DNA of 64,000 nt, taken from Vreelandella profundi (GTDB taxonomy: Bacteria > Pseudomonadota > Gammaproteobacteria > Pseudomonadales > Halomonadaceae). The stretch lies in assembly GCF_019722725.1 (NCBI RefSeq), contig NZ_CP077941.1, positions 3,038,001 to 3,102,000 on the forward strand, in the 5' to 3' direction. Made by a program: the position numbers and the translations under genes. Below are positions 8,687-17,363 of the stretch, piece after piece; the stretch's first letter is position 1, and every line of letters begins with the position of its first letter. A model generated the notes under the pieces. It searched no databases. It saw nothing but the letters and a program-made list of their open reading frames with translations, and was not told the DNA's origin.

Positions 8687-9682
8687 TCAGAGTGAGCGCA
8701 CCTTAATGATCTCTTCCTCATCACTGCTAAAGCGCAGCGTGTTGCGCAGCGGGCGTCCAAACTCGGGCAGGTCGATCTCGAAGCGGTCGCCTTGCTGGGT
8801 TTGCACGCTGTCGGCAAAGCTAAGCGTCGCGGTGCCAAAGTAATGCACGTGCACATCGCCCGCTCTGCGGAAGTTAACGTACTTGAAGTGGTGATGCTCA
8901 AGGTTGGCCAGTGAATGCGCCATGTTGGCTTCGCCGGTCAGAAACGGCTTTTCCCACAGCGTTTTACCATCGCGCACAATGCGGCTGGTGCCTTCAAGAT
9001 GCGCGGTCAGTTCGCCAACCAGCAGCTCAGGGCCAAAGCTACAGACGCGCAGCTTCGAGTGCGCGAGCCACAGATAATTAAAGCGCTCGGTGACGTGATC
9101 CGAAAACTCATTGCCAATCGCGTAGCCAACGCGGCGGGGCTGCCCATCACCATCAATTAAGTACAGCCCGGCCAGCTCTGGCTCTTCGCCCGCGTCTTGC
9201 GCAAACGCTGGCACCGGAAACTCACCTTCTGGATTCACAATGATGCTGCCATCGCCTTTATAGAACCACTCTGGCTGCGCCCCGCACGCACCGCTCTCGG
9301 GCTTGCCGCCTTCCACGCCGAGCTTGAACATGCGCATCGAGTCGGTCAGCTCACTTTCTTTAGCCTGCGCTTTAGCATGCATGGCCGAGCGGGTATCGGC
9401 ACTGCCCAGGTGGGTCAGCCCCGTGCCCGTCACAAGGCAGTTCGCCGGGCTTGTGTGAGTCAATGGCGGAAGCAGCTGCTTTGCTTCTATCAGCGCGGCG
9501 TAATCCAGGCGTTCTTCGGTCAAGGCCGCCTTAACGACCTCGCTTAGCGGACGCGACTCGGCGATAGCCTGCTGGGCCAAGCCATAAACTCCTTCACTAC
9601 CGCTGATAAGCCGAACCTGTTGAGGGCTTTCGACCATGGCGGCTCTCAATTGGCCTTCGTGTAAACACTGAATCAGACGCAT
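8687..9682 (-). CDS. AraD1-type FAH-family 2-keto-3-deoxy-L-arabonate dehydratase
   Basis: A 331-residue fumarylacetoacetate-hydrolase-fold protein of the GguC/AraD1 group. This group is linked to sugar ABC operons and dehydrates 2-keto-3-deoxy-L-arabonate to alpha-ketoglutarate semialdehyde. Landmarks are TGTGLTHLGSADTR, MRMFKLGVEGGKP, the metal-ligand region GYAIGNEFSDH and PEWFYKGDGS. The ATG at 9682 follows CAGGAG. It is 68 bp downstream of the arabonate dehydratase gene on the same strand, so the two consecutive steps are co-transcribed. The product would be oxidised by the aldehyde dehydrogenase at 32581. Activity on the galactose-derived six-carbon analogue is possible. Confidence 0.85.
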   Translation of the reverse strand: MRLIQCLHEGQLRAAMVESPQQVRLISGSEGVYGLAQQAIAESRPLSEVVKAALTEERLDYAALIEAKQLLPPLTHTSPANCLVTGTGLTHLGSADTRSAMHAKAQAKESELTDSMRMFKLGVEGGKPESGACGAQPEWFYKGDGSIIVNPEGEFPVPAFAQDAGEEPELAGLYLIDGDGQPRRVGYAIGNEFSDHVTERFNYLWLAHSKLRVCSFGPELLVGELTAHLEGTSRIVRDGKTLWEKPFLTGEANMAHSLANLEHHHFKYVNFRRAGDVHVHYFGTATLSFADSVQTQQGDRFEIDLPEFGRPLRNTLRFSSDEEEIIKVRSL

Positions 9683-9750
9683 ACCGTTCTCCTGTTTTTA
9701 TAACCGGGTGTTATGAATTTGTTGTTAATACTGATGGTTAATGTTGACGG

Positions 9751-11508
9751 TTAATGCGAGTGACGCGGCACCTCAGATCCCCGGCAGCCGACCAAAAAGT
9801 CAAAATCACAGCCTTCGTCCGCTTGCAGCACATGCTCAATATACAGCTGACGGTAACCGCCCTGGCTGGCGATAACCGTTGACGCCGCGGTGGGGTCGCT
9901 CTCGGCCAGGCGCGAGGCAAGCTCGGCATCGCTAATATCCAGGTGCAGCCGGCCGCCCTGACAATCAAGCTCAATCATATCGCCGTTACGCACTGCCGCT
10001 AGCGGGCCACCCGCAGCCGCTTCTGGGGCCACGTGTAATACAACCGTGCCATACGCCGTGCCGCTCATGCGGGCATCTGAAATCCGCACCATGTCGGTAA
10101 TACCCTGGGCAAGAATCTTGGGCGGCAGGCCCATGTTGCCCACTTCCGCCATGCCGTGATAGCCCCGCGGGCCGCAGTGCTTCATGACCAGAATATCGTC
10201 GGCTTCAACGTCCAGATCAGGGTCGTTGATACGCGCTTTGTAATCGTCGTAATCCTCAAACACCACCGCACGACCGCGATGCTGCATCAGCTCTGCCGTC
10301 GCTGCCGAAGGCTTTAGCACCGCGCCGTTGGGCGATAGGTTGCCGCGCAGCACGCAGATACCGCCGTCGACCGTTAACGGATTATCCAGCGGGCGGATCA
10401 CCTCGTCGTTATAAAGCGGGGCGTCTTGGACGTTTTCCCACAGGGTTTTGCCGTTAACGGTTAACGCATCCTTGAAGGGCAGCCGATCGGCTTCGCCCAG
10501 GCGTTTGAGTACCGCCGGCAGGCCACCCGCGTAGTAGAACTCTTCCATCAGAAAGCGGCCCGAAGGCTGCAGGTCAACCACCGTGGGCGTACCGCGCCCT
10601 ACCCGGCTCCAGTCGTCTAAGGTGAGATCCACACCGATCCGCCCGGCGATCGCTTTTAGGTGAATCACCGCGTTGGTCGAGCCACCAATCGCCGCATTGG
10701 TACGAATGGCGTTATCGAAGGCTTCTTTGGTAAGAATTTTGGAGAGGCGCAGATCTTCATGGACCATCTCAACAATGCGGTTGCCGGAAAGATGCGCCAG
10801 CACATAGCGGCGGGAATCTACTGCGGGGATTGCCGCGTTATGGGGCAGCGAGGTACCCAGCGCTTCCGCCATGCAGGCCATCGTGGAAGCCGTGCCCATG
10901 GTGTTGCAGGTGCCGGCCGAGCGTGACATACCGGCCTCGGCGGCCATAAAGTCGTGCAGCGATATTTCGCCCGCTTTAACCTGTTCAGAGAGTTTCCAAA
11001 CTACGGTGCCGGAGCCGATATCCTTGCCTTTGTGCTTACCGTTAAGCATCGGCCCACCGGTGACCACGATAGTGGGGATATCGCAGCTTGCCGCGCCCAT
11101 CAGCAGCGCCGGGGTGGTTTTATCACAGCCCACCAGCAGCACCACCGCATCCATCGGGTTACCGCGGATGGCTTCTTCCACGTCCATACTGGCTAAATTA
11201 CGGGTAAACATCGCCGTCGGGCGCAGGTTGGACTCACCGTTAGAAAACACCGGGAATTCGACCGGGTAGCCGCCCGCTTCTAAAATGCCTTTCTTAACGT
11301 GCTCCGCCAATTTTCGAAAATGGGCGTTACACGGCGTCAACTCTGACCAGGTATTGCAGATACCGATAATCGGCTTGCCCTGAAACTCATGGTCGGGGAT
11401 GCCCTGGTTTTTCATCCAACTGCGGTACATAAAACCGTTTTTATCAGCGGTACCAAACCACTCGGCAGAACGCAGTTTTGGCTTATTAACATTTGATGAA
11501 TCACTCAT
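9751..11508 (-). CDS. L-arabonate dehydratase (IlvD/Edd family)
   Basis: A 585-residue iron-sulfur sugar-acid dehydratase that removes water from L-arabonate, and often D-galactonate or L-fuconate, to give the 2-keto-3-deoxy acid. Cluster cysteines lie in [23 protein letters not shown] and [12 protein letters not shown]. The opening RSAEWFGTADKNGFMYRSWM and overall pattern match the arabonate dehydratase branch rather than XylD or IlvD. The frame is open further upstream to 11544, but the ATG at 11508 has a good GAGGAG and starts MSDSSN, as expected. It precedes the AraD1-type gene and follows the GntP permease gene. Confidence 0.88.
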   Translation of the reverse strand: MSDSSNVNKPKLRSAEWFGTADKNGFMYRSWMKNQGIPDHEFQGKPIIGICNTWSELTPCNAHFRKLAEHVKKGILEAGGYPVEFPVFSNGESNLRPTAMFTRNLASMDVEEAIRGNPMDAVVLLVGCDKTTPALLMGAASCDIPTIVVTGGPMLNGKHKGKDIGSGTVVWKLSEQVKAGEISLHDFMAAEAGMSRSAGTCNTMGTASTMACMAEALGTSLPHNAAIPAVDSRRYVLAHLSGNRIVEMVHEDLRLSKILTKEAFDNAIRTNAAIGGSTNAVIHLKAIAGRIGVDLTLDDWSRVGRGTPTVVDLQPSGRFLMEEFYYAGGLPAVLKRLGEADRLPFKDALTVNGKTLWENVQDAPLYNDEVIRPLDNPLTVDGGICVLRGNLSPNGAVLKPSAATAELMQHRGRAVVFEDYDDYKARINDPDLDVEADDILVMKHCGPRGYHGMAEVGNMGLPPKILAQGITDMVRISDARMSGTAYGTVVLHVAPEAAAGGPLAAVRNGDMIELDCQGGRLHLDISDAELASRLAESDPTAASTVIASQGGYRQLYIEHVLQADEGCDFDFLVGCRGSEVPRHSH

Positions 11509-11605
11509 ATTCTTCTCCTCAGTCTCGAACTGTCTGCAGCTCAATATTTTTTATTAGGGGTCAAGCCATACCGATTTGGTGGCGCTCTTAGTCACAACAT
11601 CTTAG

Positions 11606-13003
11606 TTACACCAGTGAGAACACCAGCCACGCTAAACCAAACGCCATCAATGAAATTCCGATTGAAATAACGGTCCAGGTTTTCAGCATGGTTTTGGTAT
11701 CCACACCTAAAAAACGACCTACCAGCCAGAATCCAGAGTCATTCACATGAGAATAACCAATGGCACCCGCGACGATGGCCACGGCAATACAGGCTGCGGG
11801 CAGGCCTGAAAGCGACGGGTCTGCCAAGACTACTGGCGCCATAATCCCGGCGGCCGTGGTGCCAGCAACCGTTGCCGAACCCTGAGCAATACGGATCACT
11901 GAGGCGATCACGTAGCCTGCCAGGATGATCGGCAAGCCGTAGCTTTGCAGGCTATCGGCCAGCGCGTCACCGATACCACTGGCGGTCAGTACGCCGCCGA
12001 ACATGCCGCCAGCGCCGGTGATTAAGATGATGCTACAAACAGGCGATAACGCTTGTTCAACCGTCTCATTAATAGAGCCAATCGCTTCACGCTGTGGCGA
12101 ACGAAGCACCAGTAGCCACATAGCAACACAGGTACTGATAAGCATCGCGATGGGCGTTTCACCGATCAAGATCAAGCCTTGAATCAGCGGATTGTCTGCA
12201 TCCACCGTGCCGCCATGGGAAAGTGTCGAAAGGCCCGTATTGAGGAAAATAAGCACCAGTGGCAACAGCAGCACCAGTAGTACGGTGCGAAACGCGGGGC
12301 GCTTGTCTGCCGGCACTTCTTCATTGCTTCCGCCCATAAGGTTGGGCACTGCTTGAAACGGCATACGATTGGCAAGTATCAGTGACAGCCGGTATCCCAT
12401 CAGATACCACGTCGGTAACCCAACAAGCAGGGCAATAAACAGCACTTGGCCAATATCAGCCTGAAGAAAAACCGCGGCGGCAACCGGCCCAGGATGCGGC
12501 GGCACCAGCGCATGCATTACCAGGAAGGCGCCTGCAGCCGGTAACCCATAGAGTAATAAAGATGCTTTCAGCTCTCTTGCCACGGAATAAATGACCGGCA
12601 GCATGACAACGAAAGCGGCATCAAGAAAGATAGGAAAGCCAAACAGCAGGCAGGCAATCGAAAGCCCTAACGGCGCCCGGCTATGACCAAATAGTTTGAT
12701 CAACGTATCGGCCAGCACCTGAGCGCCGCCGGATACAGCGACAATTCGCCCCAGTACCGCGCCAAAGCCAATTAATAGCGCAACGTTGCCTAGCGTTTTA
12801 CCAAAGCCGCCCAAAAGCGTCGGCACTAGGTCTGCGCCGGAAATACCTGTTGCCAATGCCGTGCCGATACTGACGATAACCAGCGCAAAAAATGGATGAA
12901 GGCGTACCCTGATAATGAGCAGCAGCAAAATGATAATGGCAGCCGCTGCGATCAGCATGAGCGCTAACGTTGAAGCCCCTGCTGCTTGCGTCGTTTCTAG
13001 CAT
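11606..13003 (-). CDS. GntP-family gluconate/sugar-acid permease
   Basis: A 465-residue polytopic membrane protein with about 12-14 hydrophobic segments and GntP family traits: ALVPPHPGPVAAA, ITGAGGMFGGVLTASGIG, AQGSATVAGTTAAGIMAP and GYSHVNDSGFW. GntP proteins are proton symporters for gluconate and related aldonates. As first gene of the operon with the arabonate dehydratase, it most likely imports L-arabonate or D-galactonate, letting the cell use the acid directly as well as the sugar. The ATG at 13003 has AGGA upstream. Confidence 0.9.
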   Translation of the reverse strand: MLETTQAAGASTLALMLIAAAAIIILLLLIIRVRLHPFFALVIVSIGTALATGISGADLVPTLLGGFGKTLGNVALLIGFGAVLGRIVAVSGGAQVLADTLIKLFGHSRAPLGLSIACLLFGFPIFLDAAFVVMLPVIYSVARELKASLLLYGLPAAGAFLVMHALVPPHPGPVAAAVFLQADIGQVLFIALLVGLPTWYLMGYRLSLILANRMPFQAVPNLMGGSNEEVPADKRPAFRTVLLVLLLPLVLIFLNTGLSTLSHGGTVDADNPLIQGLILIGETPIAMLISTCVAMWLLVLRSPQREAIGSINETVEQALSPVCSIILITGAGGMFGGVLTASGIGDALADSLQSYGLPIILAGYVIASVIRIAQGSATVAGTTAAGIMAPVVLADPSLSGLPAACIAVAIVAGAIGYSHVNDSGFWLVGRFLGVDTKTMLKTWTVISIGISLMAFGLAWLVFSLV

Positions 13004-13161
13004 GGCGTTTTTTTCCTAAAATTTTGTTGTTCTTGGTGTTGCCGTTAATAGCAATCACCAAAGCAAATGCACTATAGGCAGCCATGCAATAACCAACCAA
13101 TGCCAAAAACTGCCAATATCGATATACTTTTAGTTATTAAGGGCACAACAAGGCTTATTCC
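13004..13161. promoter_or_regulatory. Divergent promoter region between GntP permease and LysR gene
   Basis: This region contains ATAACCAACCAAT (13089-13101) and TATCGATATAC (13117-13127), both repeated in the region at 8357-8535. It should hold the promoters of both flanking genes and the autoregulatory site of the LysR protein. Assignment as operator is inference from the duplication. Confidence 0.55.
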
Positions 13162-14148
13162 ATGGGCGTACTCGATGAAAACTGGTTTCTTAACGTGAGA
13201 CTAAAGTTGCGTCACTTTCAGTTATTTTTGGCGCTTGATGAGCAGGGTAATCTGCATAGGGCGGCGGCTCAGCTCAACATGAGCCAACCCGCCGCCTCAA
13301 AGTTACTCAGCGATCTAGAAACAAATCTGGGGATTCGTTTATTTGATCGGCACGCCCGCGGGTTAACGCCTAACTGGTACGGCGAGATTATGATTCGCCA
13401 CGCCCATACCATGCTTTCGGCATTACGCCACACCGGCGAAGAGCTAAATGCATTACGTGACGGCAATGCTGGAACGGTTGCCGTCGGTACTGTGATGGCG
13501 CCAGCGGTCACTCTGCTGACCAGCGCTATCGAGCGCGTGCATCGAGAGCGGCCAGGGTTAAAAATCCGCGTAGATGTTGATGTTAGTAAGACACTCGTGC
13601 CGCGCCTGCTGGAGGGCGAGCTAGATTTCGCGATTACACGGATCCCGGCAGGCTTTGATATAGAGCGCTTCGTCTTTGAAGAAATTGGCGAAGAAGAACT
13701 CTGCTTTGTATGTCGCCAAGGCCACCCACTAGCCGACAAAACGTCGCTGAGTTTGACCGACATGGCGACCTACCCATGGACGCTACAGCCGACTGGCGCC
13801 CTCATGCGCCAGCGTGTAGACAGCCTCTTTTTGCATCATCAGGTAGCGCCCCCCAGTCAGATAGTAGACACCGCCGATGTGCTGCTTTCGCTCGCGCTGG
13901 TCGATAAGTCAGACACGATCACCGTCACCACGCGGGAAACGGCCAATCTGCTATGCGCACCGCAGCGTTTCCATCTATTACCGTTTAGCGAAGCGCTCAG
14001 CGTTCAGCCATACGGGCTGGTTAGCCTACGCAATCAGCGCCTCTCACCCGGTGCCGCCGCGTTAATGAGCACACTGCGTGACATTATCGCGTTAGGATCC
14101 TCTACTGCGGCACCACATCATGGCCGTGATAATGGCCGTGCGTTATGA
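13162..14148 (+). CDS. LysR-family regulator, GbpR/GguR-like
   Basis: A 328-residue LysR-type regulator. The N-terminal HTH (about residues 15-75: LRHFQLFLALDEQGNLHRAA then AQLNMSQPAASKLLSDLE) is followed by a substrate-binding domain. The LxxFxxxLAxxGNxHRAAA pattern and length match the galactose-binding-protein regulator group that controls oxidative arabinose/galactose genes in other proteobacteria. An AAGG lies 7 bases before the ATG. It diverges from the GntP-dehydratase-AraD1 operon. Its last 6 bp overlap the convergent tctA. A truncated copy of its start is at 8536. Confidence 0.87.
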   Translation: MGVLDENWFLNVRLKLRHFQLFLALDEQGNLHRAAAQLNMSQPAASKLLSDLETNLGIRLFDRHARGLTPNWYGEIMIRHAHTMLSALRHTGEELNALRDGNAGTVAVGTVMAPAVTLLTSAIERVHRERPGLKIRVDVDVSKTLVPRLLEGELDFAITRIPAGFDIERFVFEEIGEEELCFVCRQGHPLADKTSLSLTDMATYPWTLQPTGALMRQRVDSLFLHHQVAPPSQIVDTADVLLSLALVDKSDTITVTTRETANLLCAPQRFHLLPFSEALSVQPYGLVSLRNQRLSPGAAALMSTLRDIIALGSSTAAPHHGRDNGRAL

Positions 14149-15648
14149 AGAGGCTCTCGCTGATCTAGATTGTTGGTAGCGATACGCCTTAACCAGAAGA
14201 GGCGAACACCACAACACAATCACGGCAATACCCAGCCCCGCACTGATGGGACGCGCGAAAAAGCTCGTTAAGTCGCCACCGGTGCGCAGCATTGCGCTCA
14301 TAAAGTTATTTTCGACCGTTGAGCCTAGCACTAGCCCCAGAATGGCTGGCGCCATTGGGAAGCCATTGACGGCAAGCACATAAGCCACCAGCCCAATCAC
14401 CAGCATTATCCAAACATCGACGATGCTGTTATTGATCGCAAAAGCGCCCACGATACAAAAACATAAGATAACCGGCATTAAGACGCGACTGGGGGTCAGA
14501 ATAAAGAATTTCGATAGTCTGATCGCCATATAGCCAATGGGAAGCATCATTAAGTTAGCGATAATAAACACGATAAATAAGGCATAGATCAGTCCTGAGC
14601 CATCCATAAAAATGGTGGGACCAGGGTTCATCCCTTTCATATAAAGCACGCCAATCACGATAGCGGTAATGGAATCGCCCGGAATACCGAACACCAGTGC
14701 AGGCACCCACGCCCCGCTCAGGCCGGAGTTATTCGCAGAGCTTGCATCAACAATTCCCTCGATATGACCGGTGCCATATTTCGCTTTGTCTTTCGACCGG
14801 CTTTTGCCCACGGCATAGGCAATCCAGGCAGCAATATCGGCACCCGCGCCGGGCAACGCGCCAATCAATGTACCGATTGAGCTGCCGCGTAGCATATTCC
14901 GCCAATAGCGCTTCGTATGTTTCGGCACGTTGTGAAACACGCTGTCCGTAGCAACGATGTTGATGGTCTTTTTCTCAGACTTTGAGCTGTAGTAGTTCAT
15001 CAGCTCATTCAGGGCAAACATACCGATCATTACCGGTATAAAGTTGACCCCCGCCATTAGATCAGGCACCCCAAAGGTAAAGCGTGGGGCGCCACTCATC
15101 ATATCGAGACCGACGGTCGAGAGTAGAATACCAAAGAGTAATGAGAGAAAGGCTTTCGTTTTAGAGCCGATAGAAATAAATATCGAGCAGCTTAAGCCCA
15201 GCACGGCGAGCCAAAAGTATTCAAATGCACTGAATTGTAATGCGACTTCCGCGAGTGACTGCGCCACTACAATTAAGATCACGGTGCCAAAAATACCGCC
15301 GAATACTGAGCAAACTAAGTTGATACCTAATACTTCTCGTGCCCTGCCTTTTTTCGCCAGCGAATACGATTCCGTCACGTAAGCCGCCGATGCCGGCGTT
15401 CCCGGGATATTCAAATAAGTGCCCGGAATATCCCCCGCAAAAATAGCCATCGCGGATGTCGATACAATAGCGGCGATAGCCGGCGTCGTATCCATATAGA
15501 AGGTCACAGGCACTAGCAGCGCCACGGCCATGGTGGCCGTAAGGCCAGGCACGGCGCCGACAAAGATGCCAAATAGCGAAGCCGCTATAATGACCAACAT
15601 AGTGTCCAGCGTTAAAACTAACGCAAAGCCATTAATCAAAGCATCCAT
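14143..15648 (-). CDS. tctA: Tripartite tricarboxylate transporter large permease TctA
   Basis: A 501-residue TctA-family membrane protein with about 11-12 membrane segments and the two family repeats: GAVPGLTATMAVALLVPVTF near the start and GALPGAGADIAAWIAY near residue 270. It starts at the ATG at 15648, overlapping the end of tctB by 13 bp. It is the last gene of tctCBA and ends on top of the convergent LysR gene. It carries a carboxylate into the cell with a cation gradient. Its substrate is probably the hydroxyacid metabolised by the divergent operon at 18853-24410. Confidence 0.92.
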   Translation of the reverse strand: MDALINGFALVLTLDTMLVIIAASLFGIFVGAVPGLTATMAVALLVPVTFYMDTTPAIAAIVSTSAMAIFAGDIPGTYLNIPGTPASAAYVTESYSLAKKGRAREVLGINLVCSVFGGIFGTVILIVVAQSLAEVALQFSAFEYFWLAVLGLSCSIFISIGSKTKAFLSLLFGILLSTVGLDMMSGAPRFTFGVPDLMAGVNFIPVMIGMFALNELMNYYSSKSEKKTINIVATDSVFHNVPKHTKRYWRNMLRGSSIGTLIGALPGAGADIAAWIAYAVGKSRSKDKAKYGTGHIEGIVDASSANNSGLSGAWVPALVFGIPGDSITAIVIGVLYMKGMNPGPTIFMDGSGLIYALFIVFIIANLMMLPIGYMAIRLSKFFILTPSRVLMPVILCFCIVGAFAINNSIVDVWIMLVIGLVAYVLAVNGFPMAPAILGLVLGSTVENNFMSAMLRTGGDLTSFFARPISAGLGIAVIVLWCSPLLVKAYRYQQSRSARASS

Positions 15649-16235
15649 GGCAAGTTACCCCCTAATAAAACGCCTTGAGGTAACGGCACTAAAAGATAGT
15701 GTGAAAAAATAAAATAAATAGCCAGTGAGACACCAACTGAGGCAGCCACGGCGACATATAAAACCGTTTTTCTTAGCATCATGAGTGAAAACATAATGAT
15801 TATCATGGCAAACAGCGCGCCAATGTAAGGACTTGCCACGACGTAAAAAACAATCATCAGCGGCGGCAATATCATTGCCCAGCTTATTTTGCCTGATGGA
15901 GGCTCAGCGCCCTCTAACTCAGAGGCGCTTAGTGTTGATGTTTCAAACGTCGTGGTTTCAAACTCTATGGCTTCAAATTCAGTAGTTTCAAATTCAGTGG
16001 TTTCTCGTTCAGCGGCCTGTAAATCACTTTGCATCATTTGATCAGCCCCCCTGTGCCTTTGCCACATTCCACTCAACATGAGAACAGCGCCGCCGATGCA
16101 AAATCCCCCTCCAACAATGGAGGGGAAAAGCGAGGGCCCGAACTGGAGACTAGGTAAGGTGGGAAACTGCTGGGCGGTGTAAATAGTCACCACCCCAGCA
16201 ATAACAAACCCTATTCCGATGACGACATCCCGCAT
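15636..16235 (-). CDS. tctB: Tripartite tricarboxylate transporter small permease TctB, with repeat-expanded loop
   Basis: A 199-residue TctB-family protein with four predicted membrane segments (about residues 5-20, 40-58, 115-135 and 145-190). Between segments two and three lies an unusual acidic loop of five pentapeptide repeats (ETTEF, ETTEF, EAIEF, ETTTF, ETSTL; residues 78-102), encoded by a 15-bp repeat. The normal family loop is shorter. AAGGAAAG precedes the ATG at 16235. It lies 9 bp after tctC. Confidence 0.88.
   Translation of the reverse strand: MRDVVIGIGFVIAGVVTIYTAQQFPTLPSLQFGPSLFPSIVGGGFCIGGAVLMLSGMWQRHRGADQMMQSDLQAAERETTEFETTEFEAIEFETTTFETSTLSASELEGAEPPSGKISWAMILPPLMIVFYVVASPYIGALFAMIIIMFSLMMLRKTVLYVAVAASVGVSLAIYFIFSHYLLVPLPQGVLLGGNLPWML
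15930..16004. repeat. In-frame 15-bp minisatellite inside tctB
   Basis: Five near-identical 15-bp units on the minus strand encode ETTEF-like pentapeptides in the loop of TctB. A 15-bp period keeps the reading frame when copies are gained or lost. Confidence 0.75.
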
Positions 16236-16244
16236 TTTCTTTCC

Positions 16245-17231
16245 TTAGTTAACCAGGCCAACTTGCTCAACGATCTCGCCGAAAACGCTATCCATGTCTT
16301 CCATCAGCTGACCAAAGTCTTCAGCATTACGCCACTGCGTACCGAAGCCCTGCTGATGCATAAAGTCTTGATAAGTATCGCTGTTGTAGGCGGATTCCAA
16401 AGCGGCCTCAAGCGTGGCAACTACCTCTGGATCCATCCCTTTGGGGCCTGCAATACCGCGCCACTCACCTACTTGATAGCTACTGCCAAGCTCCTCTTGG
16501 ATGGTAGGAATATCGGGGAAGCTATCAATACGCTCAGGGGACATAACGGCGAAACTTTTTACGCGCTCGGCTTCCATCATTGAACGCGCTTCTGGCACTG
16601 AGCTGGGCACGATATCAATGCCGCCGGAGACTAGCTCGATCATCGCAGGTGCGGCACCTTCACTCGGTATCCAGATCACTTGGTCAGCTGGGACACCTTG
16701 GTCCATCAAGAAACCCGCAAAAGCCAGATGCCAGACGCCGCCCTGACCCGTACCAGACGCGGTAAAGGTGCCTTTCGGCTCGGTGCGAATAGCTTCTATC
16801 AGATCTTCAAGACTTTCATAAGGAGAATCAGCGGCTACCTGTATACCCGGGAAGTCATAGTTAACCTGAGCAATCGGCGTAAAATCTTCATAGGTGAGGT
16901 CAGTCAACCCCAGCCAATGCATCATATTGACTTCGCCAGTAGCCAAACCGATGGTGTAGCCATCTGGCTCAGCGTTAATCATCGCAGTATGGCCCACCAC
17001 GCCACTGCCACCGGTACGGTTAACCACGTTAACCTTTTGGCCCACTTCATCTTCAAGGGCGCGGGCAATGGTGCGCGCCGTCGCATCGGTACCGCCGCCA
17101 GCCGCCCAAGGTACAATCAGCGTGATAGGACGGTCAGGGTAATCGGCCAGAGCTGCGCCTGAGGCCACCATCACCGCTGCGGCAACACCTGAAACAAGCA
17201 TAGATTTAAGAGAGTTATTTATAGTTGTCAT
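16245..17231 (-). CDS. tctC: Tripartite tricarboxylate transporter binding protein TctC/Bug
   Basis: A periplasmic Bug-family receptor of 328 residues with a signal peptide ending near ALA (about residue 30). Landmarks are DYPDRPITLIVPWAAGGGTDA, NRTGGSGVVGH and the C-terminal MEDMDSVFGEIVEQVGL. The ATG at 17231 follows AAAGGAAAG; a GTG two codons upstream also keeps the frame. It is first in tctCBA. Bug proteins bind carboxylates such as citrate, malate or aromatic acids; the ligand here is unknown. Confidence 0.92.
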   Translation of the reverse strand: MTTINNSLKSMLVSGVAAAVMVASGAALADYPDRPITLIVPWAAGGGTDATARTIARALEDEVGQKVNVVNRTGGSGVVGHTAMINAEPDGYTIGLATGEVNMMHWLGLTDLTYEDFTPIAQVNYDFPGIQVAADSPYESLEDLIEAIRTEPKGTFTASGTGQGGVWHLAFAGFLMDQGVPADQVIWIPSEGAAPAMIELVSGGIDIVPSSVPEARSMMEAERVKSFAVMSPERIDSFPDIPTIQEELGSSYQVGEWRGIAGPKGMDPEVVATLEAALESAYNSDTYQDFMHQQGFGTQWRNAEDFGQLMEDMDSVFGEIVEQVGLVN

Positions 17232-17342
17232 ATTCACTTTCCTTTAGTCATTGGTTGCTTAGCGTTAATTATCTTTCTTGGAAACGTCATGGGTTAATGC
17301 TTTAGGACTTTCTGTTCAAACAACGTTTGCTTTCTCAGTTAA

Positions 17343-17360
17343 ATAGGTGGGGAAACCTAT
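17343..17360. terminator. Weak hairpin after the iron alcohol dehydrogenase gene
   Basis: ATAGGT, six-base loop, ACCTAT, with three T residues following on the minus strand. It could act as a weak terminator or attenuator between the dehydrogenase gene and tctC. Confidence 0.3.
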
Positions 17361-17363
17361 CGC

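Noticed and set aside
10660..11269. Plus-strand frames opposite the arabonate dehydratase gene
   Set aside because: They are antisense shadows of a highly conserved gene in GC-rich DNA, without start signals.
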